64,000 bases of DNA from Mycolicibacterium aichiense (GCF_010726245.1 NZ_AP022561.1:558001-622000); one strand, 5' to 3'; positions 1 through 8,457 are shown, counted from the stretch's first letter. A program made the numbers and translations. The notes: generated by a model from the sequence alone, not told the origin.

Positions 1-549
1 CGCGGCCAGTCCGCGTCCGTCGAAGAAGCCGCCGGCGGCGATCACCGGGATGTCGACAGCGTCGAGTACCGAGGGCAGCAGCAGGGTGGTGGCGACCGGG
101 CCGGTGTGGCCGCCGCCTTCACCGCCCTGCACGATGACGGCGTCGGCGCCCCAGCTCGCCACCTTCTTCGCGTGTTTGGCTGCGCCGACCGACGGAATCA
201 CCACGGAGCCTGCTTCTTTGAGCTTCGCGATCAGTTCCTGCTTGGGGGCCAGCGCGAACGACGCGACCTTGACCCCTTCCCGGATCATGAGGTCGACGCG
301 ATCGGGGGCGTCGGCGCCGTCGGCGCGGATGTTGACGCCGAACGGTTTGTCGGTGGCCGCTTTGACCTTCTTGATGGCGTTCGCCAGCTCGTCGATGGTC
401 ATCGTGGCCGATGCCAGGATGCCAAGGCCGCCGGCGTTGGACGTGGCCGACACCAGCCGCGCACCGGCGACCCAGCCCATGCCGGTCTGTACCACCGGGT
501 GTTCGATGCCGATCAGGTCGGTCAGCGGGGTCTTCAGGCGGGCGGTCAT
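1..549 (-). CDS. ipdC: IpdC-like flavoprotein (nitronate monooxygenase family), 3' end cut by window
   Basis: This is a partial gene: about 183 N-terminal codons from an ATG at 549, running off the left edge. The protein opens MTARLKTPLTDLIG and continues with IEHPVVQTGMGWVAG, the start of a TIM-barrel FMN enzyme of the 2-nitropropane dioxygenase/nitronate monooxygenase family. GGEGGGHTGP (FMN phosphate region) and AAGGFFDGRGLAA lie near the cut. It follows ipdB on the same strand after 31 bp, and the order echA20-ipdA-ipdB-ipdC matches M. tuberculosis Rv3550-Rv3553. There IpdC is needed for degradation of steroid rings C/D, acting on a HIP-CoA intermediate. The function is inferred from family plus context. 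The C-terminal part cannot be judged. Confidence 0.87.
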   Translation of the reverse strand, partial: MTARLKTPLTDLIGIEHPVVQTGMGWVAGARLVSATSNAGGLGILASATMTIDELANAIKKVKAATDKPFGVNIRADGADAPDRVDLMIREGVKVASFALAPKQELIAKLKEAGSVVIPSVGAAKHAKKVASWGADAVIVQGGEGGGHTGPVATTLLLPSVLDAVDIPVIAAGGFFDGRGLAA

Positions 550-580
550 CGGGGCCCGAGGTTCTTCGCGCAAGCGCTCA

Positions 581-1327
581 TCACTTGACTTCTCTGTCCC
601 GCAACGACTTCGGGTCGATGACTTCTTGCAGCAGCTTCTGCTCCTCGCCGGAGGGCAGGCGAGAGGTGTCGGCCTCGCCAAGGCCGTGCACCTCGAACGA
701 GGTGTTCTCGGCGACCTGTTCGGGCTCCACGCCCGGATGCAGCGACACCGCCCGCATCTGGTGGTCGGGTCCGTTGAAGTCGAACACACCCAGGTTGGTC
801 ACCACCCGGTAGACGTTCATGAAGCGGTAGGCCGGATTGTCCGGATCGATCTTGTCCCAGCCGATTCCGGAGACGATGTCGACGCTCTCGCCGAACACCC
901 GTTTGGAATGGTTGCCGACCCAGTAACTGGTCGCGTGGTTGATCGTGTTACCCGGAGCGCCGCGCACGCCGAACATCTGCCGGGTCGGATGCTGCAGCGG
1001 CCCGAACGCGGACAGGTTCTGGTTGCCATAGCGGTCGATCTGGTTGGCGCCCATCACCACGTGGCGCCGGCCCCAGGCGAGCGTCTCGAAGACACGGCCG
1101 AACGGCATCCAGCCCTCGATGGCTCCGGTGGCGCCCATTGCCGGGGTGTCGGCGAGGATGCGCGCTTCGCCATCGGTCAGCAGGATGTCGGGGGAGAACG
1201 TCAGTCGGGCCAACCGGGCACCGATCGACACCATGTTGGCCATCGGACTGACCATGATCTCGCCTGCGTCACGGAACAATTCCGCGCAGGCGACGGCGCA
1301 CACCTCGGCGCGGGTTGCGGAGATCAT
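581..1327 (-). CDS. ipdB: IpdB, beta subunit of the COCHEA-CoA ring C hydrolase
   Basis: A 248-residue protein of the CoA-transferase-like fold, the smaller subunit of the IpdAB heterotetramer. In M. tuberculosis IpdAB (Rv3551-Rv3552) opens the last steroid ring by hydrolysing a cyclic 1,3-diketone CoA thioester, although its fold is that of class I CoA transferases. Recognisable segments are the N-terminal MISATRAEVCAVACAELFRD, GANQIDRYGNQNLSAFG in the middle and VVTNLGVFDF toward the end. The ATG at 1327 overlaps the ipdA stop by 4 bp (ATGA), so the two subunits are translationally coupled, as expected for an obligate complex. Expression should follow the KstR2-controlled promoter upstream of echA20. 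Confidence 0.93.
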   Translation of the reverse strand: MISATRAEVCAVACAELFRDAGEIMVSPMANMVSIGARLARLTFSPDILLTDGEARILADTPAMGATGAIEGWMPFGRVFETLAWGRRHVVMGANQIDRYGNQNLSAFGPLQHPTRQMFGVRGAPGNTINHATSYWVGNHSKRVFGESVDIVSGIGWDKIDPDNPAYRFMNVYRVVTNLGVFDFNGPDHQMRAVSLHPGVEPEQVAENTSFEVHGLGEADTSRLPSGEEQKLLQEVIDPKSLRDREVK

Positions 1328-2211
1328 TTCGCGGCCTCCTGATCTGCCTTGAACTTGCGCACTGCGGCTTGGTAATCGTCTTCACTCCCCGACAGATAGG
1401 TCGAGACGAACTCGGCCCACGTGTCGTCGGATCCGGCGGCCTCGGCGTAGTGACGCTGGAATTTCTCGTCGCGACGGTAGTCCGGCTCGGCGGTGGTGAA
1501 GTGGGCACCGTTGGGTGCCTCGACCACGCTGTCAACCATCATCCGGTTGATCAGCAATGCTTGCACCGGAACAGATTTCACCAGCTCGTCGGTCGGCACC
1601 ACCTTCTCCACCGACATGACCCGCTTCTGCGCCGACATCAGGAACAGGTCGTCGAAGTACGGGTCGATGCCGGTGTACGCGGCATTGCCTTGAGCGTCAC
1701 CGAGATTGAGGTGCACCAAGGCGACGTCCAGGTTGAGCGCGGGCATGGCCACGAGTTCCTCGTAGCCTTCCCCGGTCGGATACGGCGACTTCACCGTCTT
1801 GAGCTCGTCACCCCAGAACGCCCGCACGTCACTGCCCAGCCCGGCGCGGATCGGCAGGAACGGCAGACGTTGGGCCGCGGCCTGCAGACCGCAGCGCAGC
1901 ATGCCTTCGTCCATCTCGCGTGCCTCGATTGCACCTGTCGTGCGGGCCTTGGCGAACCACGGGTCGTAGAACGGGGGCGAGTCCAGGGACACGAAGCCGT
2001 AGTAGACCCGCTTGACCTTGCCGGCCGAGCAGAGCAGTCCGAGGTCGGGGCCGCCGTAGGTGACGACGGTCAGGTCGGTCACGTCGGTGCGCAGCAAGGC
2101 GCGCACCAGGGCCATCGGCTTGCGCCGCGAACCCCAACCGCCGATGCCGATCGTCATCCCGCTTTCGACGACCGAGACGGCCTCGTCAAGGGTGGTTTGC
2201 TTATCTGCCAT
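1324..2211 (-). CDS. ipdA: IpdA, alpha subunit of the COCHEA-CoA ring C hydrolase
   Basis: A 295-residue alpha subunit starting at ATG 2211, 1 bp after the echA20 stop. The sequence is highly typical: GMTIGIGGWGSRRKP near residues 18-32, VVTYGGPDLGLLCSAGKVKR at about 49-68, and EAREMDEGML near 96-105. The acidic residue in MDEGML lies where the catalytic Glu of the M. tuberculosis enzyme is reported; I infer that alignment. Together with IpdB it cleaves ring C of the CoA thioester left after ring D opening, feeding methyl-oxo-octanedioyl-CoA to beta-oxidation. Length and order match Rv3551. The overlap with ipdB ensures equal dosage. Confidence 0.93.
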   Translation of the reverse strand: MADKQTTLDEAVSVVESGMTIGIGGWGSRRKPMALVRALLRTDVTDLTVVTYGGPDLGLLCSAGKVKRVYYGFVSLDSPPFYDPWFAKARTTGAIEAREMDEGMLRCGLQAAAQRLPFLPIRAGLGSDVRAFWGDELKTVKSPYPTGEGYEELVAMPALNLDVALVHLNLGDAQGNAAYTGIDPYFDDLFLMSAQKRVMSVEKVVPTDELVKSVPVQALLINRMMVDSVVEAPNGAHFTTAEPDYRRDEKFQRHYAEAAGSDDTWAEFVSTYLSGSEDDYQAAVRKFKADQEAAK

Positions 2212-2212
2212 G

Positions 2213-2968
2213 CTATTTCGATCCCTTGTCGGTTCCCGCGAACGCGTCGCGGTGCTCATCGGAGACGCCGGCCAGGTTGAGTTCGAAGGTGAAGCCCTGC
2301 TCCATCCGGTACCGAGCATTGACCGGCTGGACGTCGATGAAGTTCAGCGCCTCCTTGGCGGCGCGGATCACCCGGGTGTCCTTGGAGGCGATGTCGCGGG
2401 CCACCCGCAGTGCTGCCTCGTCGAGTTCGGCGCGGGGCACCACCTCGTGCACCGATCCGAAGTGATGCAGCGTCTCGGCGCTCACCGTGGCGGCGGTGAA
2501 GAACAGCCGGCGCATCATGTGCTGCGGCACCAGCCGGGACAGGTGGGTCGCCGCGCCCAGTGCGCCGCGCTCCACCTCGGGCAGACCGAACTTGGCGTCG
2601 TCGGACGCGACGATCACGTCGGAGTTGCCGACCAGTCCGATACCGCCGCCGACGCAGAAGCCGTTGACGGCCGCGACCACCGGCACCTCGCACTCATACA
2701 CCGCGCGGAATGCATGGAAGCACCCGCGGTTGGCGTCGATCAGGGCGGTGAACCCCTCGGTGTTCTGCATCTCCTTGATGTCGACGCCGGCGTTGAAGCC
2801 GCGGCCTTCGGCACGAAGGATCACCACGTGGGTGCTCATGTCGCGGCCTGCCGCGGTGATGGCGTCACCGAGCTCGAACCAGCCGCGGGAGGGGATCGCG
2901 TTGACGGGCGGGTAGTTCACCGTGACGGCGACGATGCCCGGTTCGACGGTGCTGGTGGTGATGGTCAT
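2213..2968 (-). CDS. echA20: EchA20, crotonase-family ring D hydrolase
   Basis: A 251-residue enoyl-CoA hydratase/isomerase (crotonase) superfamily protein. In M. tuberculosis EchA20 (Rv3550) hydrolytically opens ring D of the bicyclic CoA intermediate made from HIP. Seen here are the N-terminal GIVAVTVNYPPVNAIPSRGW strand region, the oxyanion-hole segments GFNAGVDIKEM (about 57-67) and NGFCVGGGIGL (about 100-110), and the LPEVERGALG segment. It is the first gene of the minus-strand ring C/D operon and is followed at 1 bp by ipdA. The promoter lies in the 68-bp divergent gap holding the KstR2 operator. Crotonases of similar sequence can be hydratases, so the precise assignment rests on context. 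Confidence 0.9.
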   Translation of the reverse strand: MTITTSTVEPGIVAVTVNYPPVNAIPSRGWFELGDAITAAGRDMSTHVVILRAEGRGFNAGVDIKEMQNTEGFTALIDANRGCFHAFRAVYECEVPVVAAVNGFCVGGGIGLVGNSDVIVASDDAKFGLPEVERGALGAATHLSRLVPQHMMRRLFFTAATVSAETLHHFGSVHEVVPRAELDEAALRVARDIASKDTRVIRAAKEALNFIDVQPVNARYRMEQGFTFELNLAGVSDEHRDAFAGTDKGSK

Positions 2969-3006
2969 CGGGATACCTGGGCCACTTCCTGACGGGGTGA
3001 ATACCT

Positions 3007-3022
3007 AAGCAAGCACTTGCTT
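3007..3022. promoter_or_regulatory. KstR2 operator in the divergent echA20 / SDR promoter
   Basis: AAGCAAGCACTTGCTT is a perfect 16-bp palindrome containing an exact match to the published KstR2 consensus AnCAAGnnCTTGnT. It lies between echA20 (minus) and the SDR gene starting at 3037 (plus). It should repress both directions until a HIP-CoA-type ligand is present. Confidence 0.9.
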
Positions 3023-3024
3023 GG

Positions 3025-3030
3025 TACGCT
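3025..3030 (+). promoter_or_regulatory. -10 element TACGCT of a probable leaderless promoter
   Basis: TACGCT ends 6 bp before the GTG start at 3037, the spacing of mycobacterial promoters whose transcript begins at the start codon. No Shine-Dalgarno sequence precedes that GTG. The KstR2 palindrome abuts this hexamer, so bound repressor would block it. Confidence 0.6.
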
Positions 3031-3036
3031 AGCACA

Positions 3037-3816
3037 GTGACCGAAGCGGCTGACAGCGGTATCAACCTGCAATTGAGCGCCTCTGTCGTCCTGGTGACAG
3101 GGGGTGTGCGGGGTGTCGGCGCTGGAATCAGCGCTGTCTTCGCCGCGCAGGGCGCCACCGTCATCACGTGCGCCCGGCGCCCCGTCGAGGGGTCGCCGTA
3201 CGAGTTCAGGGCATGCGATATCCGCGACGACGAGGCCGTCAAAGCTCTCATTGACGGCATCGTCGCCGACCACGGGCGCCTCGACGTCGTCGTCAACAAT
3301 GCGGGTGGCTCACCTTATGTACTCGCCGCCGATGCGTCGGCGAAATTCAGCACCAAGATCGTGGAGCTCAATCTCCTTGGTGCGCTGTCGGTCTCGCAAC
3401 ATGCCAATGCGGTGATGCAGGCTCAGGACTCCGGTGGCTCGATCATCAACATCACCAGCGTGAGCGGCCGGCGGCCGACGCCGGGCACCGTCGCCTACGG
3501 GGCGGCCAAGGCCGGCATGGAGAACATGACCACCACGCTCGCCGTGGAATGGGCGCCGAAGGTCCGGGTCAACTCCGTCGTCGTCGGCATGGTCGAGACC
3601 GAGCAGTCCGAACTCTTCTACGGTGACGCCGAGTCCATCGCGGCCATTTCGGCGAACGTGCCGCTGGGGAGGCTGGCCAAGCCCGAGGACATCGGTTGGG
3701 CCACAGCATTTCTCGCCTCGCCCGCGGCGTCCTACATCAGCGGTGCGTCGCTGGAGGTACACGGCGGCGGGGAACCGCCGCACTACCTGTCGACCACCAC
3801 TGCCGACATCAAATAA
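3037..3816 (+). CDS. Short-chain dehydrogenase, Rv3549c homologue
   Basis: A 259-residue classical SDR. It has the cofactor loop VVLVTGGVRGVGAGI (about 17-31), the structural NNAGG motif, catalytic Ser in NITSVSGRRP, and the YGAAK catalytic Tyr/Lys pair near residues 153-157. ISGASLEVHGGGEPP closes the fold. An NAD(P)-dependent alcohol/ketone oxidoreduction is certain at family level. The substrate is probably a CoA thioester of ring C/D catabolism because the gene is first in the operon driven by the KstR2-controlled promoter. The start is GTG at 3037, with no ribosome binding site but an ideal leaderless -10 spacing. The next SDR follows after 13 bp. Confidence 0.86.
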   Translation: MTEAADSGINLQLSASVVLVTGGVRGVGAGISAVFAAQGATVITCARRPVEGSPYEFRACDIRDDEAVKALIDGIVADHGRLDVVVNNAGGSPYVLAADASAKFSTKIVELNLLGALSVSQHANAVMQAQDSGGSIINITSVSGRRPTPGTVAYGAAKAGMENMTTTLAVEWAPKVRVNSVVVGMVETEQSELFYGDAESIAAISANVPLGRLAKPEDIGWATAFLASPAASYISGASLEVHGGGEPPHYLSTTTADIK

Positions 3817-3829
3817 GGAGACAACGTCA

Positions 3830-4735
3830 ATGGGACTTCTCGACGGCCGTGTCGTCATCGTGACAGGAGCGGGCGGCGGCATCGGCCGGGCGCACGCGCT
3901 GGCCTTCGCCGCTGAAGGCGCGCGTGTGGTCGTCAACGACATCGGGGTCGGGCTCGACGGCTCGCCGGCCGGCGGCGGTAGCGCTGCGCAGGACGTGGTG
4001 GACGAAATAACCGCTGCCGGTGGGGAAGCCGTCGCCAACGGATCCAACGTCGCGGACTGGGCCCAGGCCGAGGCGCTGATCCAGACCGCTGTCGACAGCT
4101 TTGGCGGCCTCGACGTGCTGGTGAACAACGCCGGCATCGTGCGGGACCGGATGTTCGTCAACGCCACCGAGGACGAATTCGACGCCGTCACCGCCGTGCA
4201 CCTCAAGGGGCACTTCGCCACCATGAAGCACGCCGGGGCGTACTGGCGCGCACAGTCCAAGGCCGGCAACGCCGTCGACGCCCGGATCATCAACACCAGC
4301 TCGGGCGCTGGCTTGCAGGGCAGCGTCGGGCAGGCGACCTACAGCGCCTCCAAGGCGGGCATCGCCGCGCTGACGCTGGTCGCCGCCGCCGAGATGGGCC
4401 GCTTCGGCGTCACAGTCAATGCCATCGCGCCGTCGGCGCGTACCCGGATGACCGAGACCGTCTTCGCCGAGATGATGTCAACGCAGGACAAGGCTTTCGA
4501 CGCCATGGCACCGGAGAACGTCTCGCCGCTGGTGGTGTGGCTGGGCAGCGTCGAGTCGAAAGACATCACCGGCCAGGTGTTCGAGGTCGAGGGCGGCATC
4601 ATCCGAGTGGCCGAGGGCTGGAACCGCGGCGGCACCATCGACAAGGGCGACCGGTGGGATCCCGCCGAGCTGGGCCCGGTCGTCCGCGACCTGATCGCCA
4701 ACTCGCGCACTCCGCTGCCGGTCTTCGGCGCCTGA
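3830..4735 (+). CDS. Short-chain dehydrogenase, Rv3548c homologue
   Basis: A 301-residue SDR with VVIVTGAGGGIGRAHALAFA (about 8-27), VLVNNAGIVRDR, the Ser of IINTSSGAGLQG and YSASKAG. The size and the AHALAFAAEGARVVVNDIG segment resemble the 17-beta-HSD type 4/peroxisomal multifunctional dehydrogenase branch, which oxidises 3-hydroxyacyl-CoAs. The ATG at 3830 is preceded by AAGGAG at 3815-3820, which overlaps the stop of the upstream SDR, so the two form a bicistronic KstR2 unit. A beta-hydroxyacyl-CoA dehydrogenase role in ring C/D degradation is an inference. The gene ends 1 bp before the convergent Ddn-like gene. Confidence 0.87.
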   Translation: MGLLDGRVVIVTGAGGGIGRAHALAFAAEGARVVVNDIGVGLDGSPAGGGSAAQDVVDEITAAGGEAVANGSNVADWAQAEALIQTAVDSFGGLDVLVNNAGIVRDRMFVNATEDEFDAVTAVHLKGHFATMKHAGAYWRAQSKAGNAVDARIINTSSGAGLQGSVGQATYSASKAGIAALTLVAAAEMGRFGVTVNAIAPSARTRMTETVFAEMMSTQDKAFDAMAPENVSPLVVWLGSVESKDITGQVFEVEGGIIRVAEGWNRGGTIDKGDRWDPAELGPVVRDLIANSRTPLPVFGA

Positions 4736-4736
4736 C

Positions 4737-5192
4737 TCACACCGGCTCGCACACCACCAACGGGATGCGCCGGTCCGCGGCGTCCTGATACCCCTTGTAC
4801 GGCGGGTAGATTCGGGTCAGCTGGCGCCAGTACACCCGGCGCTCGTCGTCGGTCGCGTCCCGTGCGGTCATGTTTCGAATCGTGCCGCGCACCTGGACCT
4901 CGACCTTCGGGTTGGCCTTCAGATTCAGATACCACGCGGGATTCGAGTTGCGCCCGCCGTAGGACGCGGGCAGCACGATCCGATCGCCGTCCTGCAGATA
5001 GAGCGTTGCGGTGGTGCGCGGCTGACCGGATTTGCGGCCGGTGGTCGTCAGCAGCGCGGCGGGAAACCACAGCAGCTTCGCACCCAGCTTGCCGTTGGTG
5101 CGGCGATAGACCGCGATGTGGGCGCGGGCGAAGTACTTCATGGCTTTCGCCAGCACGCTCGAATTGCGGATGGGGTGGGACTGGTCGGTCAC
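4737..5192 (-). CDS. Ddn-family deazaflavin (F420)-dependent nitroreductase-like protein
   Basis: A 151-residue split-beta-barrel protein of the Ddn family, which binds coenzyme F420. The family core is clear: ALLTTTGRKSGQPRTT at about 47-62, then a glycine-containing loop, then [19 protein letters not shown], and the closing TARDATDDERRVYW. The GTG start at 5192 gives the usual length. It is not the closest match to Rv3547 in this window: the copy at 23069-23524 is, and the two differ in roughly half of aligned positions by eye. The substrate is unknown; family members reduce quinones or nitro compounds. It marks the left border of the accessory island. Confidence 0.82.
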   Translation of the reverse strand: MTDQSHPIRNSSVLAKAMKYFARAHIAVYRRTNGKLGAKLLWFPAALLTTTGRKSGQPRTTATLYLQDGDRIVLPASYGGRNSNPAWYLNLKANPKVEVQVRGTIRNMTARDATDDERRVYWRQLTRIYPPYKGYQDAADRRIPLVVCEPV

Positions 5193-5225
5193 GACAGTGA
5201 AATGCCCGCGATCGGCAAATGTGAA

Positions 5226-6911
5226 TCACCGCCGGTGCACGACCTCCCCGCCGACCATGGTCAGCGCCACCTGCACGGCGCCGATGTCCTCGGCGCCGAA
5301 GACGTCGCCGTCGAGTGCGACCAGGTCCGCGACCTTGCCGACCGCAATGGTGCCGCGCTCCGCGTCATGGTTGGCATACGCCGAGCCGGCGGTGTACGCC
5401 GTCAAGGCGGTGCGCAATTCGATGGCCTCCTGTGCCTGCAGAGGACTGTCGAACACGTCCGTGCCGACCGCGTGCGGATCGGCGCGGGTACCTGTGCGGT
5501 GCACGGCGGTGTGGATGGCCCACAACGGATTCGGGTCGGTGACCGGCCAGTCGCTCCCCATCGCCAGCCGCGCACCGTGCCGCCACAATGATCCGAACGG
5601 GAAGTGCCACCGGGCGCGGTCCGGTCCCAGCAGCGGCAGCTTGCGCTCGACGATCTCGGTGTCTCGACGGGCCCACAATGCCTGGATGTTGGCGACGATG
5701 CCGAGCGCGCCGAATCGCGGGATATCGCTCGGGTCGACGACGTCGAGGTGCGCGATCTGGTGTCGCCCGTCGAATTGTGGCGTCGATCGGACGGCCACTT
5801 CCAGCGCGTCGAGACACTCGCGCACCGCGCGGTCGCCGACGGCATGCATGTGGATCTGAAAGTGTTCGGCGGCAAGACGAGTCGTTATCTCGGTGAGCTC
5901 GCTCGCGTCGATGAACGACATCCCGGTTGTCGCAGTGGCGCAGGTACCGCCCTGATAGGGAGCAAGCATCGCTGCCGTGCAGTTCTCGCAGATGCCGTCC
6001 TGCATCACTTTGACCGTTGTGGCACTGAACCGGCGTTGGCCTGCCGCGGCACGGCGGGCCAGGAGTTCGTCCATCTGGGCGATCCCCGCCTCGGCTGTCC
6101 ACCACAGCGCCCCGACCACCCGTGACTTCAGCTCGCCGGCGGCATCCGCGTCGAGGTAGGTCGCGAGGATATCGGTAAGGCCGAACGCAGGAATGCCGAC
6201 ACCGGCGTCTTGCCAGCTCGTCACACCGACGGCATGCAGCTGTCGCTGGGCCTCGAGTAGAGCCCTCCGCAGGAACTCCGGGGTGACCTGTGGGATGAGG
6301 CGGTTGAACGGATCGGCGGCGCTTTCGACGAGCATGCCGGTGGGCTTTCCGTCGTGGTCGCGCACGATGCGCCCGCCTGGCGGGTCCGGGGTGGCGGCGT
6401 CGACCTCGGCGAGGGCGAGCGCGCGGCTGTTGACCCAGACGCCGTGGCCGTCGTGGCTCGACAGCACGACCGGCCGATCGGCGACCACATCGTCGAGGTC
6501 GGCGGCGGTGGGGAAACCACCGTCGAAGGCGTCGCCGTACCAACCGCTCCCCGCGATCACGTGGTCCTCGGGATGGGCTGCCGCGTACTCGGCGATCGCC
6601 GCGCGATAGCCGGACCGGTCGTGTGCAAGCGTGGACAGATCGCAACGGAGAGCTTGCATTCCGGCGGCGACGGGATGGACGTGGGCGTCGACGAAGCCGG
6701 GAAGCAGGGTCGCGCCGCCGAGGTCGACGATCTGGGTGTTGGCTCCGATCACGTCGCGATCGACGCCGCGTCCGACGGCGACGATCCGACCGTCGCGCAC
6801 TGCGACACTGTCGGCGGGGGTGTCACCTACGGGGCGGAAGACCGAGGCGTTGGTGAAAACGTAATCGGCGCGCACCGGGAGATCGTCACGCCGTTCCCGG
6901 TATGCGGTCAA
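5226..6911 (-). CDS. YtcJ-like metal-dependent amidohydrolase (Amidohydro_3)
   Basis: A 561-residue amidohydrolase superfamily enzyme of the YtcJ type. Evidence is the N-terminal small beta domain (VAVRDGRIVAVGRG), the metal-binding GFVDAHVHPVAAG (HxH) near residue 80, VMQDGICENCTAAML, an HMHAVGDRA second metal site, QIAHLDVVDP, and the terminal MGSDWPVTDPNP with the metal Asp, then ADLVALDGDVF. The family hydrolyses amide or cyclic amide bonds; the substrate is unknown. I place the start at TTG 6911 because a gggaag ribosome site lies 8 nt upstream and the protein begins at a sensible point. It diverges from the NCS1 transporter across a 142-bp region with a palindromic operator, suggesting uptake and hydrolysis of the same compound. 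Confidence 0.85.
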   Translation of the reverse strand: MTAYRERRDDLPVRADYVFTNASVFRPVGDTPADSVAVRDGRIVAVGRGVDRDVIGANTQIVDLGGATLLPGFVDAHVHPVAAGMQALRCDLSTLAHDRSGYRAAIAEYAAAHPEDHVIAGSGWYGDAFDGGFPTAADLDDVVADRPVVLSSHDGHGVWVNSRALALAEVDAATPDPPGGRIVRDHDGKPTGMLVESAADPFNRLIPQVTPEFLRRALLEAQRQLHAVGVTSWQDAGVGIPAFGLTDILATYLDADAAGELKSRVVGALWWTAEAGIAQMDELLARRAAAGQRRFSATTVKVMQDGICENCTAAMLAPYQGGTCATATTGMSFIDASELTEITTRLAAEHFQIHMHAVGDRAVRECLDALEVAVRSTPQFDGRHQIAHLDVVDPSDIPRFGALGIVANIQALWARRDTEIVERKLPLLGPDRARWHFPFGSLWRHGARLAMGSDWPVTDPNPLWAIHTAVHRTGTRADPHAVGTDVFDSPLQAQEAIELRTALTAYTAGSAYANHDAERGTIAVGKVADLVALDGDVFGAEDIGAVQVALTMVGGEVVHRR

Positions 6912-6978
6912 CGCGGACTTCCCGCTGCCCTACATCGATGAAACAGATCTAGCAGTCCGGCTTTTTGTGATTTATCCG

Positions 6979-7003
6979 TTTCAGTACTGGCCGAATACTG
7001 AAA
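6979..7003. promoter_or_regulatory. Inverted repeat TTTCAGTA-N9-TACTGAAA, probable operator
   Basis: Perfect 8-bp arms separated by 9 bp lie in the divergent promoter between the amidohydrolase and the NCS1 transporter. The dyad is AT-rich against a GC-rich background and is too widely spaced to be a good terminator. It is probably bound by one of the island regulators. Its sequence differs from the 10750-10777 palindrome. Confidence 0.55.
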
Positions 7004-7053
7004 GTGGTCGCGGTCTCAGCCGCGAGAAACGTCGTCAGTGAAGGCCGGTGTCC

Positions 7054-8457
7054 ATGACCGCACCCAGCTCCAAACCGGAATCCGTCGAGCGCCGGACCAT
7101 CGACCACGTCCCGGTGGACGAACGCCACGGCCGAGCGCGTGATCTGTTCACGGTGTGGTTCGGGTCCAACATCATGCTGCTGACGATCATCACCGGGGCG
7201 CTGTCCACCACGGTATTCGGTCTGCCGTGGTGGGCCGGCGCGGTCGCGGTGGTACTGGGCAACGTGATCGGCGCGGTCGTGATGGCGTTGCACGCTGCGC
7301 AGGGCCCGCAGATGGGGGTACCCCAGATGCTGCAGACCCGCGCCCAGTTCGGGTCGTACGGCAGCCTTCTGGTCGTGGTCCTCGTCGTGTTCATGTATCT
7401 GGGTTTCTTCGCCTCCAACGCAGTCCTCGGCGGACAGGCACTTTCGCACGTCACGGGTATCCCCACGAACTGGTCCATCGTGATCATCGGACTGATCAGC
7501 GTGGCCGCCACGATCGTGGGCTACCGGCTGATTCACCGAGTGACGGCGGTGTTGTCGGTAGTGGCCGGCGGAGCGCTCGTCGTCGCCTTCGTGTGGATCG
7601 TCGGCGTCAACGGCGTGCCGGCAGGCACGTGGCACACCGACGGTTTCACCTGGGCCGGCTTCATGGCCACCCTCTCGGTGGCTGCTCTGTGGCAGATTGC
7701 TTACGCCCCATACGTTTCCGACTACACCCGGTACATGCCCAAGGACACCGGCCAGCGCGCCGCGTTCTGGGGCACCTACTCGGGGTGCGTGCTCGGCTCG
7801 GTGCTCCCGATGTTGCTCGGTGTGCTGGTGGGTGCTGCGCTGCCCAACGACGAGACACTCGACGGACTCTCGACGCTGACCCACGGCGTCACGACCGGGG
7901 TGTTCGCCATCTTCGCGATCGGTATCACCGCCACCAACGCGATGAACCTGTACTGCGGAACGCTGTCGACGATCACGATCGGGCAGAACATCGTCCCGCG
8001 CTGGAATCCCCAGGCCGGCAGTCGCGCGGCCGTCGCGATCGTGCTGTTCGTGCTCACGTTGATACCGGCACTGATCAGCGCGGACGACTTCCTGGCCAAC
8101 TACGCCAACTTCCTGGCACTGCTGTTGTGTGTGCTGATTCCGTGGACGGCGGTGAACCTGGTCGACTACTACCTGTTGCGACACGGCCACTACGACATCG
8201 ATGCGCTCTTCGAGCGTGACGGCGGCATTTACGGCCGCTTCAACTGGGTGGCCATCGGCTGCTACTTCGCCGGCATCCTGGTGCAGATTCCGTTCCTGTC
8301 CACGACGTTGTTCACCGGGTTCGCCGCCGAGGCCATCGGCAAGGTGGACATCTCGTGGATCGTCGGCCTGGCCGTCATCTGCCCGCTGTACTACGTGCTG
8401 ATGCGGCCGCGGGTGTCCGCGGCAACCGTCAACCGTGCGGCACCGAGCGTCGCGTGA
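7054..8457 (+). CDS. NCS1-family nucleobase/hydantoin-type transporter
   Basis: A 467-residue polytopic membrane protein of the nucleobase:cation symporter-1 family (cytosine, allantoin, uracil, hydantoin or thiamine permeases). The family signature GPQMGVPQMLQTRAQFGSYG lies near residues 87-106. About twelve hydrophobic segments are visible, from FGSNIMLLTIITGA at the start to DISWIVGLAVICPLYYVLM at the end. ATG 7054 is preferred over GTG 7048 because AAGG at 7041-7044 is 9 nt away rather than 3. The stop overlaps the next gene by 4 bp (GTGA), coupling it to the GMC oxidoreductase. The family points to a small nitrogen heterocycle or amide as cargo, but the exact solute cannot be read from sequence. 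Confidence 0.9.
   Translation: MTAPSSKPESVERRTIDHVPVDERHGRARDLFTVWFGSNIMLLTIITGALSTTVFGLPWWAGAVAVVLGNVIGAVVMALHAAQGPQMGVPQMLQTRAQFGSYGSLLVVVLVVFMYLGFFASNAVLGGQALSHVTGIPTNWSIVIIGLISVAATIVGYRLIHRVTAVLSVVAGGALVVAFVWIVGVNGVPAGTWHTDGFTWAGFMATLSVAALWQIAYAPYVSDYTRYMPKDTGQRAAFWGTYSGCVLGSVLPMLLGVLVGAALPNDETLDGLSTLTHGVTTGVFAIFAIGITATNAMNLYCGTLSTITIGQNIVPRWNPQAGSRAAVAIVLFVLTLIPALISADDFLANYANFLALLLCVLIPWTAVNLVDYYLLRHGHYDIDALFERDGGIYGRFNWVAIGCYFAGILVQIPFLSTTLFTGFAAEAIGKVDISWIVGLAVICPLYYVLMRPRVSAATVNRAAPSVA

Noticed and set aside
50..1342. Long plus-strand open frame antisense to ipdC, ipdB and the end of ipdA
   Set aside because: The minus-strand frames encode recognisable IpdC and IpdB with coupled starts; the antisense product is low-complexity and the frame arises from high GC at third positions.
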